From contig BBXU01000876.1 of assembly GCA_001598975.1 (NCBI GenBank), forward strand, positions 1-38,206: DNA of 38,206 bases, written 5' to 3'. Positions 1 to 11,235 of the stretch are shown one piece after another; within the stretch, counting starts at the first letter, position 1, and every line of letters begins with the position of its first letter. Under the pieces are notes generated by a model that was not told the DNA's origin, searched no databases, and was given only the letters and a program-made list of their open reading frames with translations. Origin of the DNA: Parachlorella kessleri. Lineage: Eukaryota > Chlorophyta > Trebouxiophyceae > Chlorellales > Chlorellaceae. The position numbers and the translations under genes are program-made.

Positions 1-1930
1 GGTTGTGAAATCCCATGTATTTTGTCCCTATTTTGCAGTCTACTCGAGAGTCTGGTTTCCATCACCCCACACTTCCGAGGTCCTGGGCGTCCTTCCCCCT
101 GCCTTCAGGCATGGGACGCTGCAAGTACACCCGAACAGCAGCCGTCGCAAGCTTGGTCATGTCAGCCAGCTGCATTCTGCTCTGGCTTGCCAGCAACACG
201 CTTGAAGCGAACAGCCACTGGGCTGTGTTAAAATTTATTGTACGGCGGAGTACTCATCATGTTGACCACTTATCTGTGCTTCCAGGGCCAGCGGCAGGTA
301 GTAGGCCCCTCAATAGCTCTTGGTGGGCGGTTAAGTGGCACTTTCTGGTACAGGCCGGTTTTTGTGAAGGGTGCGGCCTGCAACAGGGGTTCAATAGGAT
401 GGTCTTCAGTAAGAGTTGTAGAATGACATATCCTGTAGGTCTTGGGCCTCGAGAGGTGCTAAAACAGCTCCCAAGACCAAATCTTGGGTGCCAAGCAAAC
501 TGGTGCCACTTGAAAGCTTTGCTTTTGCGTTGCTCAAGTCTTGCTGTAAGAGCAGGCGTCGGTTCCTTTACGGATTCCGTTTGAGCTGAGCTCCCAACTG
601 GCTGTTTCAAAGATCTGAATATGTCGCACTGTGAACTATCTGCGTTGCCTGGAAACAGTTCACACAGACGCTACACCGGTGCTGCACTAGCGGAGGTGGC
701 ACAGGCGCTTTGTGCCTATGGGCTGTCACTCACAGTTGTTGTTTGCTTGGGAGCCCCCTTCAGCTTGGATGGCCTGAGCGGCCTGGCTTCCTGACCTAGC
801 CCTCCTTTGAGCTGCAAGCTGCTGCGCTCCCTCGGCGTCTTACTGACATGTCATGACAAACTAAGGACTGGATTGTCACAGGCAAGATCACTCGCAGGGC
901 TAGATCGACAAGCTAGGCTGGTACTGCGACCAGGTCTCAAACCTATCTTTTTTCTGCGATCACCCAAGTAAGAAGTCAGAGATGTTTGATAAATACCATT
1001 GGGAACAATGGAGGCAGATAGTGAACAGCGATGAACAGCCCCGGGCCCGGGATTCGGGCCACATAATCACCCCGGGGAGGCCGCGGGGCCGAGTGCACTT
1101 GCGCACTGCCCCAATGCGCAACACGGTTTGGCTAGTCAGGCAGTACCTGTAGCGAGTCGATGTGTGTTATATAAGCACTACAACACATATCCTATCAAAG
1201 CACAGAAACATTTCTGGTCACAAAACCTCAGATGGCATGACAATCACAGTCAGGTGTTTTTAGCAGCATACATCTGCTGTTTTTGGTGACCAGGCCGGCG
1301 AGGACTGGCACGCACTGATACGTAAAGGTCGGGCCCAGCACGGAGTCAACAGTCGCTTGAGGGGTTGCAGCAAGAGGCTGCAAGCTGACCGCCAAGAGAG
1401 GTTGAACACAAAGTGGCCACACCAAGGAATGCGGAGAAGCAATGCCAGCAGGTGCCCCAAGACCCAAAGGTATAGTGGGCAGTGCATTCTAGCTGACAGA
1501 GAACGAGCTACAGTGTGGCAAAGAGGTGAGCAGCAGATCACCAGCACCAGGGGCAATCTTCACTAATAGACTCCAGCATGGCAGCGCCTGTCCTGACTTG
1601 CTGGCGGGATACAGCCCAGCAGTGCCTTCAATGCTAGCCTCTTCCAGGAAGCAAGTCACAGTCGGGTATTCTCACCCCCAACTGCATAACGGACCTGAGC
1701 CTTTTTGGCGAGCAAAGGCCCAGCAGGGCACCTTTCAGGCCAAAGAGGCGAAAATTTTGCTGGCGACGCCGTGCCGCCCGACAGCAGAACATGAGCCAAG
1801 GCTAGCTGGAGGGGCAAGTATTAAGGCAACAAATGTGCTATTCTATAGTCTAGGTTCCAATCCCACACAAGCTTAGCCTAAGACTGTCCCCATCATCTGC
1901 TTACTTGCCACATACTGCGTCAGCTCTGCG
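1..1930. other. No recognised gene (left flank)
   Basis: No known protein family, RNA gene or repeat is recognised here. The longest open frame is on the plus strand at 15-584 (189 codons). Its translation is rich in Trp, Cys and His, shows no domain, and looks like a chance frame. A GC-only palindrome (CCCGGGCCCGGG, 1040-1051) sits in a short GC-rich patch around 1035-1085. The right end should hold the 3' UTR of the minus-strand gene that ends at 1931. The stretch may also contain the end of a gene lying outside the window. Confidence 0.5.
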
Positions 1931-3906
<1,976 letters not shown>

Positions 3907-4155
3907 GGTCGTCTTTGCGGCCGCTCGAACCACACGATGCATGCAGCTACAACACAGTTGCAACACTGCAAATGCACCAATCCCGGAAATGCAACGAGCT
4001 TCCAGCAACGAACTTGGACACCTGGTCTGTCTTGCGCCTTCGTCTCCTGGCGGGGATGAGCTTGGGGTCTTGGATCTCCTTTCCTTCATAGTGGTGCTGC
4101 CAGCAGGTCTTGCTCTATGCTTTGCAGCATATACCTACTCAATCCAAGGACCTTC
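3907..4155. promoter_or_regulatory. Divergent intergenic region
   Basis: The 249 bases lie between the start codons of the PLP homeostasis gene (minus) and the lumen-protein gene (plus), so they must hold both promoters and 5' UTRs. No TATA box or other specific element is clear. ATGs in frame with the neighbouring genes occur inside it (minus at 4089, plus at 4117), so one or both coding regions could extend into it. Confidence 0.5.
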
Positions 4156-5247
4156 ATGATCATCACAACTTTACCTCAAGCCAGGCTGCGAGTTTGGGCT
4201 ACCAGTTTGTCCAAACAAAGGATAGTTTCGCTCAAGAAGAGCACCCGACTATTGCGTAGCGCGGCGGCCCTGCGTGTGCCACATGGTCCACACCCTGTTA
4301 GGACAAAACAGCCTCAAGAGCGGCCTCAGAAGAGCAACCAGCTCCTAGCAGCTCTCCTTGCCGCCCTTCAAGTGGTATGTTACTCTGACAACGTTTCACG
4401 AGTGGAGACCTGCAAGTACGAGCCTACCAGCGGCATCCCAGTGGAGGTCTCAGCACTGGTGTGCAGGTTCTGTGCACACCAGCACTTGCGAACACTAGCA
4501 ACTTCACAGTGCGCCCACAGGAGAGCGAGGAGGAGCAGTACTTCATCACTGTGCCCCAGGACTTGTCTTCAGCTGATGGCGGTAAGCTTCTTTGGCTGGC
4601 GGGAAGCAGGAATTGCCTTTCCGCCTAGCAGTGCTGTGCCACCCTGCTGCCTGATGCTTTCCCTACCCTTAACCTCCGTCATGGTCCGCTTCAACAGCGT
4701 CTGCTGTAGGCTGGGTGCACCCTGTGTCCCTCTTGGTGGTAGGGGCAGCTTGGCGAGGACTTACGACTGATGGCTGTTGGCTGCCCTGTGCTGCTGCAGC
4801 CAGGGACAAGGCCCCTCGGCTGGGAGCTCTCATAGAGGGGCCCAAGGGCAAGCAAGTGCAGCAGTGCACACGGACTTGCGTGCCGACTTGCATACGAGGA
4901 GGTCAAGGTGAGCACGCTGATTGTATCCTGCATGTGTGTCTTGACATTATGATCCAGCCCTGTCACTGCCCGCGGCTGCGCGCAGACTCCCATCCCATTT
5001 TCCGGCTACAGGTTTTCTGAGTATTGGAGGCACAAACAGTGCAATGCTGTCTTGTTTCCTGCCATATCCCAAGTAAGGCCTGGACATGCTCCACCTTGCA
5101 GGAGCGCCTGGCCTGGGGCCGATGAGCGTCCGAAGGGAGATAGTGGTCTTCAAGGAGGGCTTCCGCAGCCGCAAGTATTGCCTGTCAGAGTGCACACAGG
5201 TGTGTGCCCTGGAGGCGAATGCTGTCCAGCCAAAGGAGCGGCAGTAA
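4156..5247 (+). CDS. Probable thylakoid-lumen protein with CTRxCVPTCIRGG motif
   Basis: I recognise the C-terminal block as conserved in photosynthetic eukaryotes but cannot name the protein. Four exons join in phase: 4156-4374, 4467-4581, 4800-4907 and 5102-5247, giving about 195 residues. The N-terminus is rich in Arg, Ser and Ala and poor in acidic residues, like a chloroplast transit peptide. It is followed by a hydrophobic stretch (LLAALLAALQVVLC) ending in ALA, which fits a thylakoid processing peptidase site, so the mature protein would begin near residue 82 and lie in the lumen. The mature part carries CTRTCVPTCIRGG, then VRREIVVFKEGFRSRKYCL and SECTQVC, with six or more Cys that could form disulfides or bind metal. 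The exon 1 donor may be 4371 instead of 4374. An upstream in-frame ATG lies at 4117. Targeting is inferred; the Cys block is seen directly. Confidence 0.75.
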
Positions 5248-6072
5248 ACTGTGGCCCGCCTCAAGTAGGCATTCGTGTCGGTGGGCTGTCAACATCTATT
5301 CATGTTGCCGCCGGGTTCAGCCAGGGTTTAGAAGTTTGTTTTAAAACAGAATGTCCCACGCTGCCTTGAACTACTTGTGACTGCGTTGGCGTGAGGGTTC
5401 TGATGTATGTGCTACTCAGCGGTTTTATTAGCTTATTAATAGCATGGGTGGCAGGTAGTGCGAATAGGGAGTAGAGCTGGGCTGGACTGGACTGAAAGGG
5501 CTGGATGCAGAATGAGCCCGAGTCTTGCCTTATTATATTCCTGCAAACCTCAGCTGCTGCATTGCCAGTTTTTCCTCGGTTGCAAATTGCGCTTTCATTA
5601 TCTGCTTATTATCTTATGACATGCCCTTCGGACTTGCCTCACATACAGCAACTTTCAAACAAGGTCGGTCAACAGCTAAGGCAAACTGTTAGTTCAAGGC
5701 TGTGCGGCATACATATGATCTCATAAGCCCTGCCTATCCATGTCCTTGCCCACTATGGGCTCAAGTGAACTGCAGTGGTAGAAAAAGGTCTCTACACGGG
5801 CTTCTCACACCTGCCACACTGGCTTAGCACTGCCCGTCACCACCCCCCAGACCCAGCCAGGTGTACCTTGCTTTGCTTGCCAGCATGTGGTCGTTATGCC
5901 CATCAGGCGCGCCAGCCATGGCTTGAACTACCTTCTCCAGCCTCATATCCTGTCATGCCAGCCCGCCGGGCTACAAGATGCACCACAAGGACTGCCTTCT
6001 GCCCTCGTCAGCTCGCCAAACAGGTGCCCCTGGCTCCGGAAGCGGGTGGACAACAGCTCCTCCACCTGCTGC
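5248..6072. other. Convergent intergenic region
   Basis: These 825 bases lie between the 3' ends of the lumen-protein gene (plus) and the CSN8 gene (minus). They should carry both 3' UTRs. The stretch is somewhat richer in A and T around 5400-5720 and holds copy 1 of the dispersed repeat described separately. No coding exon is recognised. Confidence 0.5.
5437..5525 (+). repeat. Dispersed repeat, copy 1
   Basis: This is one of three similar segments in the same orientation within 3.4 kb. All share GGCAGGTAGTG near the left end, a G/A-rich middle, (G)CTGGACTGA-like sequence and GCAGAATG or ACAGAATG towards the right end. Copies 1 and 2 also share a TTAAT...GGTGGCAG left flank and GCAAACCT further right, so the full unit may be about 110 bases. 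Confidence 0.6.
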
Positions 6073-7674
6073 CTATGCTTCAAGGTGCACCACAAACTCG
6101 GCCAGCCGCTGCAGCTGCTGCTGTGAGGCATGCGCCTGCGAGGCTGCCGGCCTTGACTTCACCAGCAGCAGCCCGCTCGCTTCGTCCAGCTCCCACCCTT
6201 GTTCCCTGGCAACTGCGTACAACAACACAGACCGTACATTAACATGAGGTTGCCTCATTCAATGTGCCCGGCCAGTATCTAGGGCGCCACTGACGCAAGA
6301 TACAGGGAAGGTTGCAATGGAGCCAACCACTTCTGCCTGCCTGCCCACACACTAGCCTACCAGCAACGTAGGAGATGCTAACAGCAACTATATCTGAGGG
6401 CTCCTGACTCATACGAGATGCTGCAATGCCCATCAAAGCAAAGATATCTACTGAGTCAGACATTCCTGCAACTCTTTTGTTTATCTTGCATCCAGCACAA
6501 TCACTTCCAGAGCTACACCCTCTAAATGCAATTCGCGGTTGCAGCAACCCCCAGGAACCCGGACGCTACCAACGTGAACGAGCCCATCACCAGCTCTTGG
6601 GACTCTGATAAGACTGCTACACATGAAACAGTAGGAAGACACCAGGTAGGCGGAACTGGTGTGGGCAGTACTCACGCTGCATGGCTTCTTGCTCGGGCAA
6701 TCCCAGCAGCACTCCCAGCTTGCCAGGCGAGAGGTTCGAATACGCTCTCATCACCAAGCCAAGCATGTCGCCTCTTAGCTTGGAGCTCAGCGCCTTCACA
6801 AGTGGCTGCAGCTGAGGACTCCACTCAAGGTCCAGCGCCTTCCACAAGTTCTGCAGCGATTATTATTAGACATGTAACACTCTACGGAAATTCTTTGCCG
6901 CGAATTGCAAGTCCCCTAAGTTATACATCAAAGCATTGCAAAGTGGGCGTAGGAACTGTGCAACGAGCGCTCCTGCTGGTGCTGGCAGGTGCAGGGTTGC
7001 CAGGCTCAGCAAGGGGCGGAGGCAAGGCTGGCCATTAAATACAGCGGCAAGGAGTCGCACCTCATAATCTTTCACCCAGAGTCGCTGGAGAACATCAAAA
7101 CATCTCTGAAGCTCTGCATTGCTCTACAGCATCCACAGCCGTCAGGTCATAGCGCCAGCGTGGGGCTTGTTATAAGCTGGCCTCAAGGAGCCTCCAGTGG
7201 TGCCTTGGAAGGGCTGTCGCAACAGCATACTGCCTGCGCAACACTCACCTGCTTCACTTCCTCAGGAATGCGTTTATATAAGAACCTCGCGTCTTCTCTG
7301 CAGGCAAAACACTACTGTGAACGCACCGCCAGAAACGAAGTGGTTGGCTGTTCCCTGCAAGTGGCTAGCCACTGCAGCGCTGGAGTTTAGATAGAAGAAC
7401 AGCTTTGACAGAACCCACAGGTTTGAAGAGTAGAGGTGAGCTAAGAGATGAAGGGCGAAAGGCCATTGAGGCGGAAAACTGCCAGACGGCTCCTGCAGCC
7501 ATGCCAAGGTCCGATGTTGATGTTGATCAAGGCCTACTTAATACCATCTGCGGTCAAAAGAACGCGATCTAACTGTCTAAATACCTGTAACTCTGCAGCA
7601 TCGCAGATGGGGGCTAGCTGGGAGAAATCCTGAGCTTGCAGCGATGACTGCAGCTGCGCTGTGAGAGCCTCCAT
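6073..7674 (-). CDS. CSN8: COP9 signalosome subunit 8
   Basis: This is the smallest canonical subunit of the COP9 signalosome, the complex that removes NEDD8/RUB from cullin-RING ubiquitin ligases. Six exons join in phase: 7585-7674, 7419-7492, 7249-7297, 7061-7123, 6676-6850 and 6073-6212, giving 196 residues. The plant protein is about the same length and the human one about 209. The match runs along the whole protein: an N-terminal helical part beginning MEALTAQLQ, the ARFLYKRIPEEVKQ block, LQRLWVKDYE, an AYSNLS...LLGLPEQEAMQ winged-helix part of the PCI domain, the REQGWELD segment, and a final QQQLQRLAEFVVHLE helix. Exon 2 uses a GTGGGT donor; that choice restores both frame and homology. 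It shares direction with the proteasome gene upstream but has its own 741-base upstream region. Confidence 0.93.
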
Positions 7675-8415
7675 AGGTGCGAGAACAATGTCACTTTGCA
7701 GAAGAACAGGCGATCATGACCGTAATGCTGCATTGACCGAGACAAGGAATCAGGTGTGGGAATACGATACTGACCCCTGGAATGGGCAGTGCTGAGCTTG
7801 TGCAGCACTGTGGTTGCATGCAGCCAGCTCGAGATATGCACTGCATCCCTTTCTGAGCCATCTTGGCGGGTCAACGAACTGCCAGGAGAAGTGCAACCAG
7901 GGTAGCTCCCCACCCTCACACGGCTCCAACCTCAGTTAATATGGTGGCAGGTAGTGAACAGAGAGTGAGAGGTGAGGCTGACTGACCGGGCTGGACACAG
8001 AATGTGCCTCTTATATGGACTTCTTACGAATGGAGCAAACCTGCAGGGCTGTGCACACCCCGACCACCTGGCCGGTTTCAGACTGCTGCAGCACTGTGGT
8101 CTGGAGGGATAGGGCAACCTCCCTCACTATGACGCCGGTGCCCATCATTTGACGACATGGCACGACAGGTTCCAACCATCAAACTCAGGCCAGAACTTGC
8201 CACAGTTGCAATTAGCACCAATACCTGGAAAAGCTGCACACATCCATTCTCCTGCCAAATGCGCAGACAACCTCTGCTCCCGGACCATATCCGTAGGCTG
8301 CCCCCAAGGAACGCCCGTGCAGGATGAACCACCATGCCGGCCTTCCTGGTCACGCTTTCCAGCCCTTTAGTGTTGCAGTGGCCATGAGCGCTTTCCGTCA
8401 ACACCCAACATTATA
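7675..8415. other. Region between beta-5 and CSN8 (CSN8 promoter side)
   Basis: These 741 bases separate the stop of the beta-5 gene from the CSN8 start, both on the minus strand. They should hold the beta-5 3' UTR and the CSN8 promoter and 5' UTR. Dispersed-repeat copy 2 lies inside. No exon is recognised. Confidence 0.5.
7938..8020 (+). repeat. Dispersed repeat, copy 2
   Basis: This is the second copy of the element at 5437-5525, same orientation. It keeps GGTGGCAGGTAGTG, GAGAGTGAGAG, GGGCTGGA and CAGAATGTGCCT, with small indels relative to copies 1 and 3. GCAAACCTGCAG further right resembles the right flank of copy 1. Confidence 0.6.
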
Positions 8416-10888
8416 TCAACCCGCAAGGGGGTCCACCAGGTTGCAGGGATGCCGCTCAGGCTCGGGGTAGTACTTGAAGTGCAGCTCCCCCACATCCTCG
8501 CCGCGCACCTTGGTCCAGCCGCTCTCAGTGACGTGGTACACTGCGACCAGGCAAACCCAGGGGGCGGGCAGTCAGCAACCAGGTGGTGATGTTGATTATG
8601 CGTGGGAAGAATGGGAGGCAGCTGGAGGAGGGTGTGTTTGTTTGTGTGTCGTGGTGGTGGTGGTGGCTGGTGGTGGTGGGTGGGGGGGAGGGGGGTGAGG
8701 GCTTGCGCGAGAAGACTGACATTTCTGTAGTTGGCATCGGCGGCAGGTAGTGCGAACAGGGAGTGAGAGTTGAGCTGGACTGACATGATGCAGAATGTGC
8801 CTGACATGTGACATTTCTGTAATGCTTCCCCAATTTCACTACTGCAAAGGGCCCGCAACCCCGTCACACCCATCCCGCTCAGAGCCACCGCGCATTCAAA
8901 CACAGCGCCCCTAGCTCTGTAATCGCTGGCTATAAAAGTTGCCCGCAAGCGCCTGGGGCGCGCTCTCAACCACTCTTGCTCCGCGGCCCCTCACCGCTGA
9001 CTGTGCCTCCCGAGGCCGCATCCCTGAAAGTGGCGTGGTAGATGGACCGCTGCCCCAGCTCAACCGCCTCATCCACACTTAAGTCCCTGCAGGGACAGCA
9101 CCCAGGGTCCACACCCAGGGTTACCAAATCTTTCCAGGCAAGAGATGCCGATCATGCATGCATAAGGAAGCAGACAGCAGCTTCAGCCCACCCCCTGTAG
9201 GTGCCAAGTTTTTGGTGTGCTGTCCATGGTCCTGCTGCGTGCTTGGGGTGCCGTCGAAATAGCCGCTGGCCAGGCTATTCCAATGTCTTAAAAACTGAGT
9301 CCACTCACCACCTGTAGCCCTCATCTAGCACGCCGTACGCGTAGAGGCTGCCGGAGCCCACAGAGAACACCTTGCCCTTGGTGCGCTGGCCGTCGCTGTC
9401 CACATAGTACAGCCCAGGGCCGGCGTGATCCCACCCCGCTACCATGGTGCCCTGCATATGCCCAAAAGAGGAACTCCTTATAGGCGACAAGCCAAACGCC
9501 AGGCAGAAAGCCTTCAGGTTGCTGCTGTTTAGTCTGGGGCTTACTGCACCTGGCGTTACTGGCGATGTGCACCCTGGCTAGCATTTGCACTCGACGGGCA
9601 CACACCCTACTGCACACCCACGGCAAACGGTCGTTGTAGCTGCACAGTTGTAGAGCAATGCCGAGGCAATGTACTTTATTCAGCGGGGAAATATTGCCAG
9701 GCCCGGCCGACCAACAAGTGGAGATCCCTCTCTAACCCACCATGGACAGTCCCATGCCTCGGTAGGAGAACATGGTGTTGGCCAACAGCTTGGAGGCTGC
9801 CCGCACAGTGATGCGCTTGCCGTTGTTCAGCTCGTATAACCGGCACTGCAGCAGACGCAGATGCAGATGCAGGTCTAAGCTATGAAAGGGGAGCTTTACC
9901 TCTGCGCCGAGCTACATTGTCATCTTCCAGTAGGCTTGGGACAGTGCAGGTCTAGCCACCCGAGCAGCACCGATACACCCCACACACAGACGCCAACCCA
10001 CCCTGACATCCGTACTGCACACAAATGCCAGCACGAGCCATAATTACAACCATTGCCTGCTTTGCCCCTTGGGCAGCACACTCTCAATATGTCGTTTCAT
10101 CCTGGCGACCAACCCTCGCCTTCCTTTCAAGCCAAGCGGGTTGAGCTGGCCCCAGCCGCAAATCCCTCGCCCCGCGTCGGTTGCCAACTATCTATGCGAT
10201 CCGACTTCTTATTTCCAGCCCACCTGCCGCCCCAGGTTGCGCTCCCAAAACTGGCAATCAGCGGCGCCTCCCGCCATCGTGCCCAGCAGGTAGGGGTTGA
10301 TCTCTATCACCTTCTTTACAGTCTGGGAGGCTGCAGGAGCGGGGGTGCAAGGCAGAGAGGTCAGCATACCGCTGAGTGAGGCGTGCGAATAACAACCCCC
10401 TTGTCCCACTAGCACACTCACTGCAGTACTTGGGTGACTCTTGCCACGAGTATGAGCGCAGGCACTACGCAACCAGTGCATCCAGCACGAGCAGCACTCA
10501 CATATGTAGGAGCCCTGGCTGGCCCGAGAGTCCACAGCAATGATCACACCCCCTTGAAATATAAACCCGAGCGTGGTAGTTCCATGGTTGGGCTTCACAT
10601 ACTCCACCACCTCCCGCTCAAAAGAGTCAATCTGCGGGACCAAGGGGCCAAAGCAGCTGTGTTGAGCCAGGACTGCTGGCTGCAGCTGGCACGTAGAGCC
10701 GTCCAGGGACGTTGTGTGTCACTCAGAGACCAAGCTTAAGTCAAGCAACCCCTTCTACTTACGTCTGTGACCGCTGGGAGAGGAAAGCAGTCTGCGTGCG
10801 CACCATCTGCACCATCCAGGGCAGGCAGGCCGCAGGGCTCGCGAGCCGGCCCACTAGAGGGCTCCAGCATGGATAGATCAAGCTTCAT
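8416..10888 (-). CDS. PSMB5: 20S proteasome subunit beta type-5 (chymotrypsin-like)
   Basis: This is the catalytic beta-5 subunit of the 20S core (PBE in plants), which cleaves after hydrophobic residues. Seven exons join in phase: 10763-10888, 10502-10631, 10224-10330, 9741-9845, 9309-9451, 8995-9086 and 8416-8540, giving 275 residues. The propeptide ends at G59 and the catalytic threonine is T60 (HG/TTTLGF). Counting from mature Thr1, Asp17 and Lys33 are present. The S1-pocket residues Ala20, Met45 and Ala49 are those of a chymotrypsin-like subunit. Further blocks are [76 protein letters not shown] and [19 protein letters not shown]. The exon 5 donor was set at 9308 because it yields GYRWD, like GYKFD in plants. 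The 59-residue propeptide matches the usual long beta-5 form. Confidence 0.97.
8625..8700 (+). repeat. GT/GGT low-complexity tract in a beta-5 intron
   Basis: This is a purine/thymine run made of GTGTGTTTGTTTGTGTGTC followed by GGT trinucleotides and G runs. It lies in the last intron of the beta-5 gene. In the gene's direction it is C/A-rich and lies between the last-exon acceptor and dispersed-repeat copy 3. It is a simple-sequence tract with no coding meaning. Confidence 0.75.
8736..8805 (+). repeat. Dispersed repeat, copy 3
   Basis: This is the third copy of the element seen at 5437 and 7938, inside the last intron of the beta-5 gene, on the strand opposite to the gene. It keeps GGCAGGTAGTGCGAACAGG, GAGTGAGAG, TGAGCTGGACTGAC and GCAGAATGTGCCTG. 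Confidence 0.6.
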
Positions 10889-11235
10889 TCTATCTTATAA
10901 GATATGCGCAGGCAAAGAAGGCGAGGCGACCCACTGATGAGGAAGCAGGAGTGATCACGTGCGCCCAAAAGAGTGGCCTGTCACGGCACGCAAACTTAAT
11001 ATTAGCCTTGGAGTTGAGGGAGTCTCCAGAGGTTTTCCTACCTGTTCCTGTGACTAACACGTTACTACTCCACTGAATGACATGAGTTCCCCGATCTCTG
11101 GGTGGGCATGTGCTTTGGAACCGATACAATCCCTTTCAAGTGTTGAGAAGCGATATTGCACGTCCTGTGACGTGTTGCCATTTGATCAAGAAGTGTGCAC
11201 AACAGGGCCCGTGATCGGCTTCAGGCAGCAGCAAA
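10889..11235. promoter_or_regulatory. Divergent intergenic region (beta-5 / FAM91)
   Basis: These 347 bases separate the start codons of the beta-5 gene (minus) and the FAM91 gene (plus) and must contain both promoters and 5' UTRs. I see no clear TATA box or other named element. Confidence 0.5.

Noticed and set aside
15..584. 189-codon plus-strand frame at the left edge
   Set aside because: No domain, no splice logic and composition typical of a chance frame; mentioned only as content of the left flank.
1040..1051. CCCGGGCCCGGG palindrome as a regulatory site
   Set aside because: Short GC-only palindromes are expected in GC-rich DNA and no gene start lies near.
5775..6242. 155-codon plus-strand frame, Pro/Ala/Leu-rich
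   Set aside because: It is the shadow of the last CSN8 exon and its 3' UTR on the other strand; no motif or splice support.
8474..8839. Frames rich in Pro/His or Gly/Val around 8500-8840
   Set aside because: They arise from the GT/GGT low-complexity tract in a beta-5 intron.
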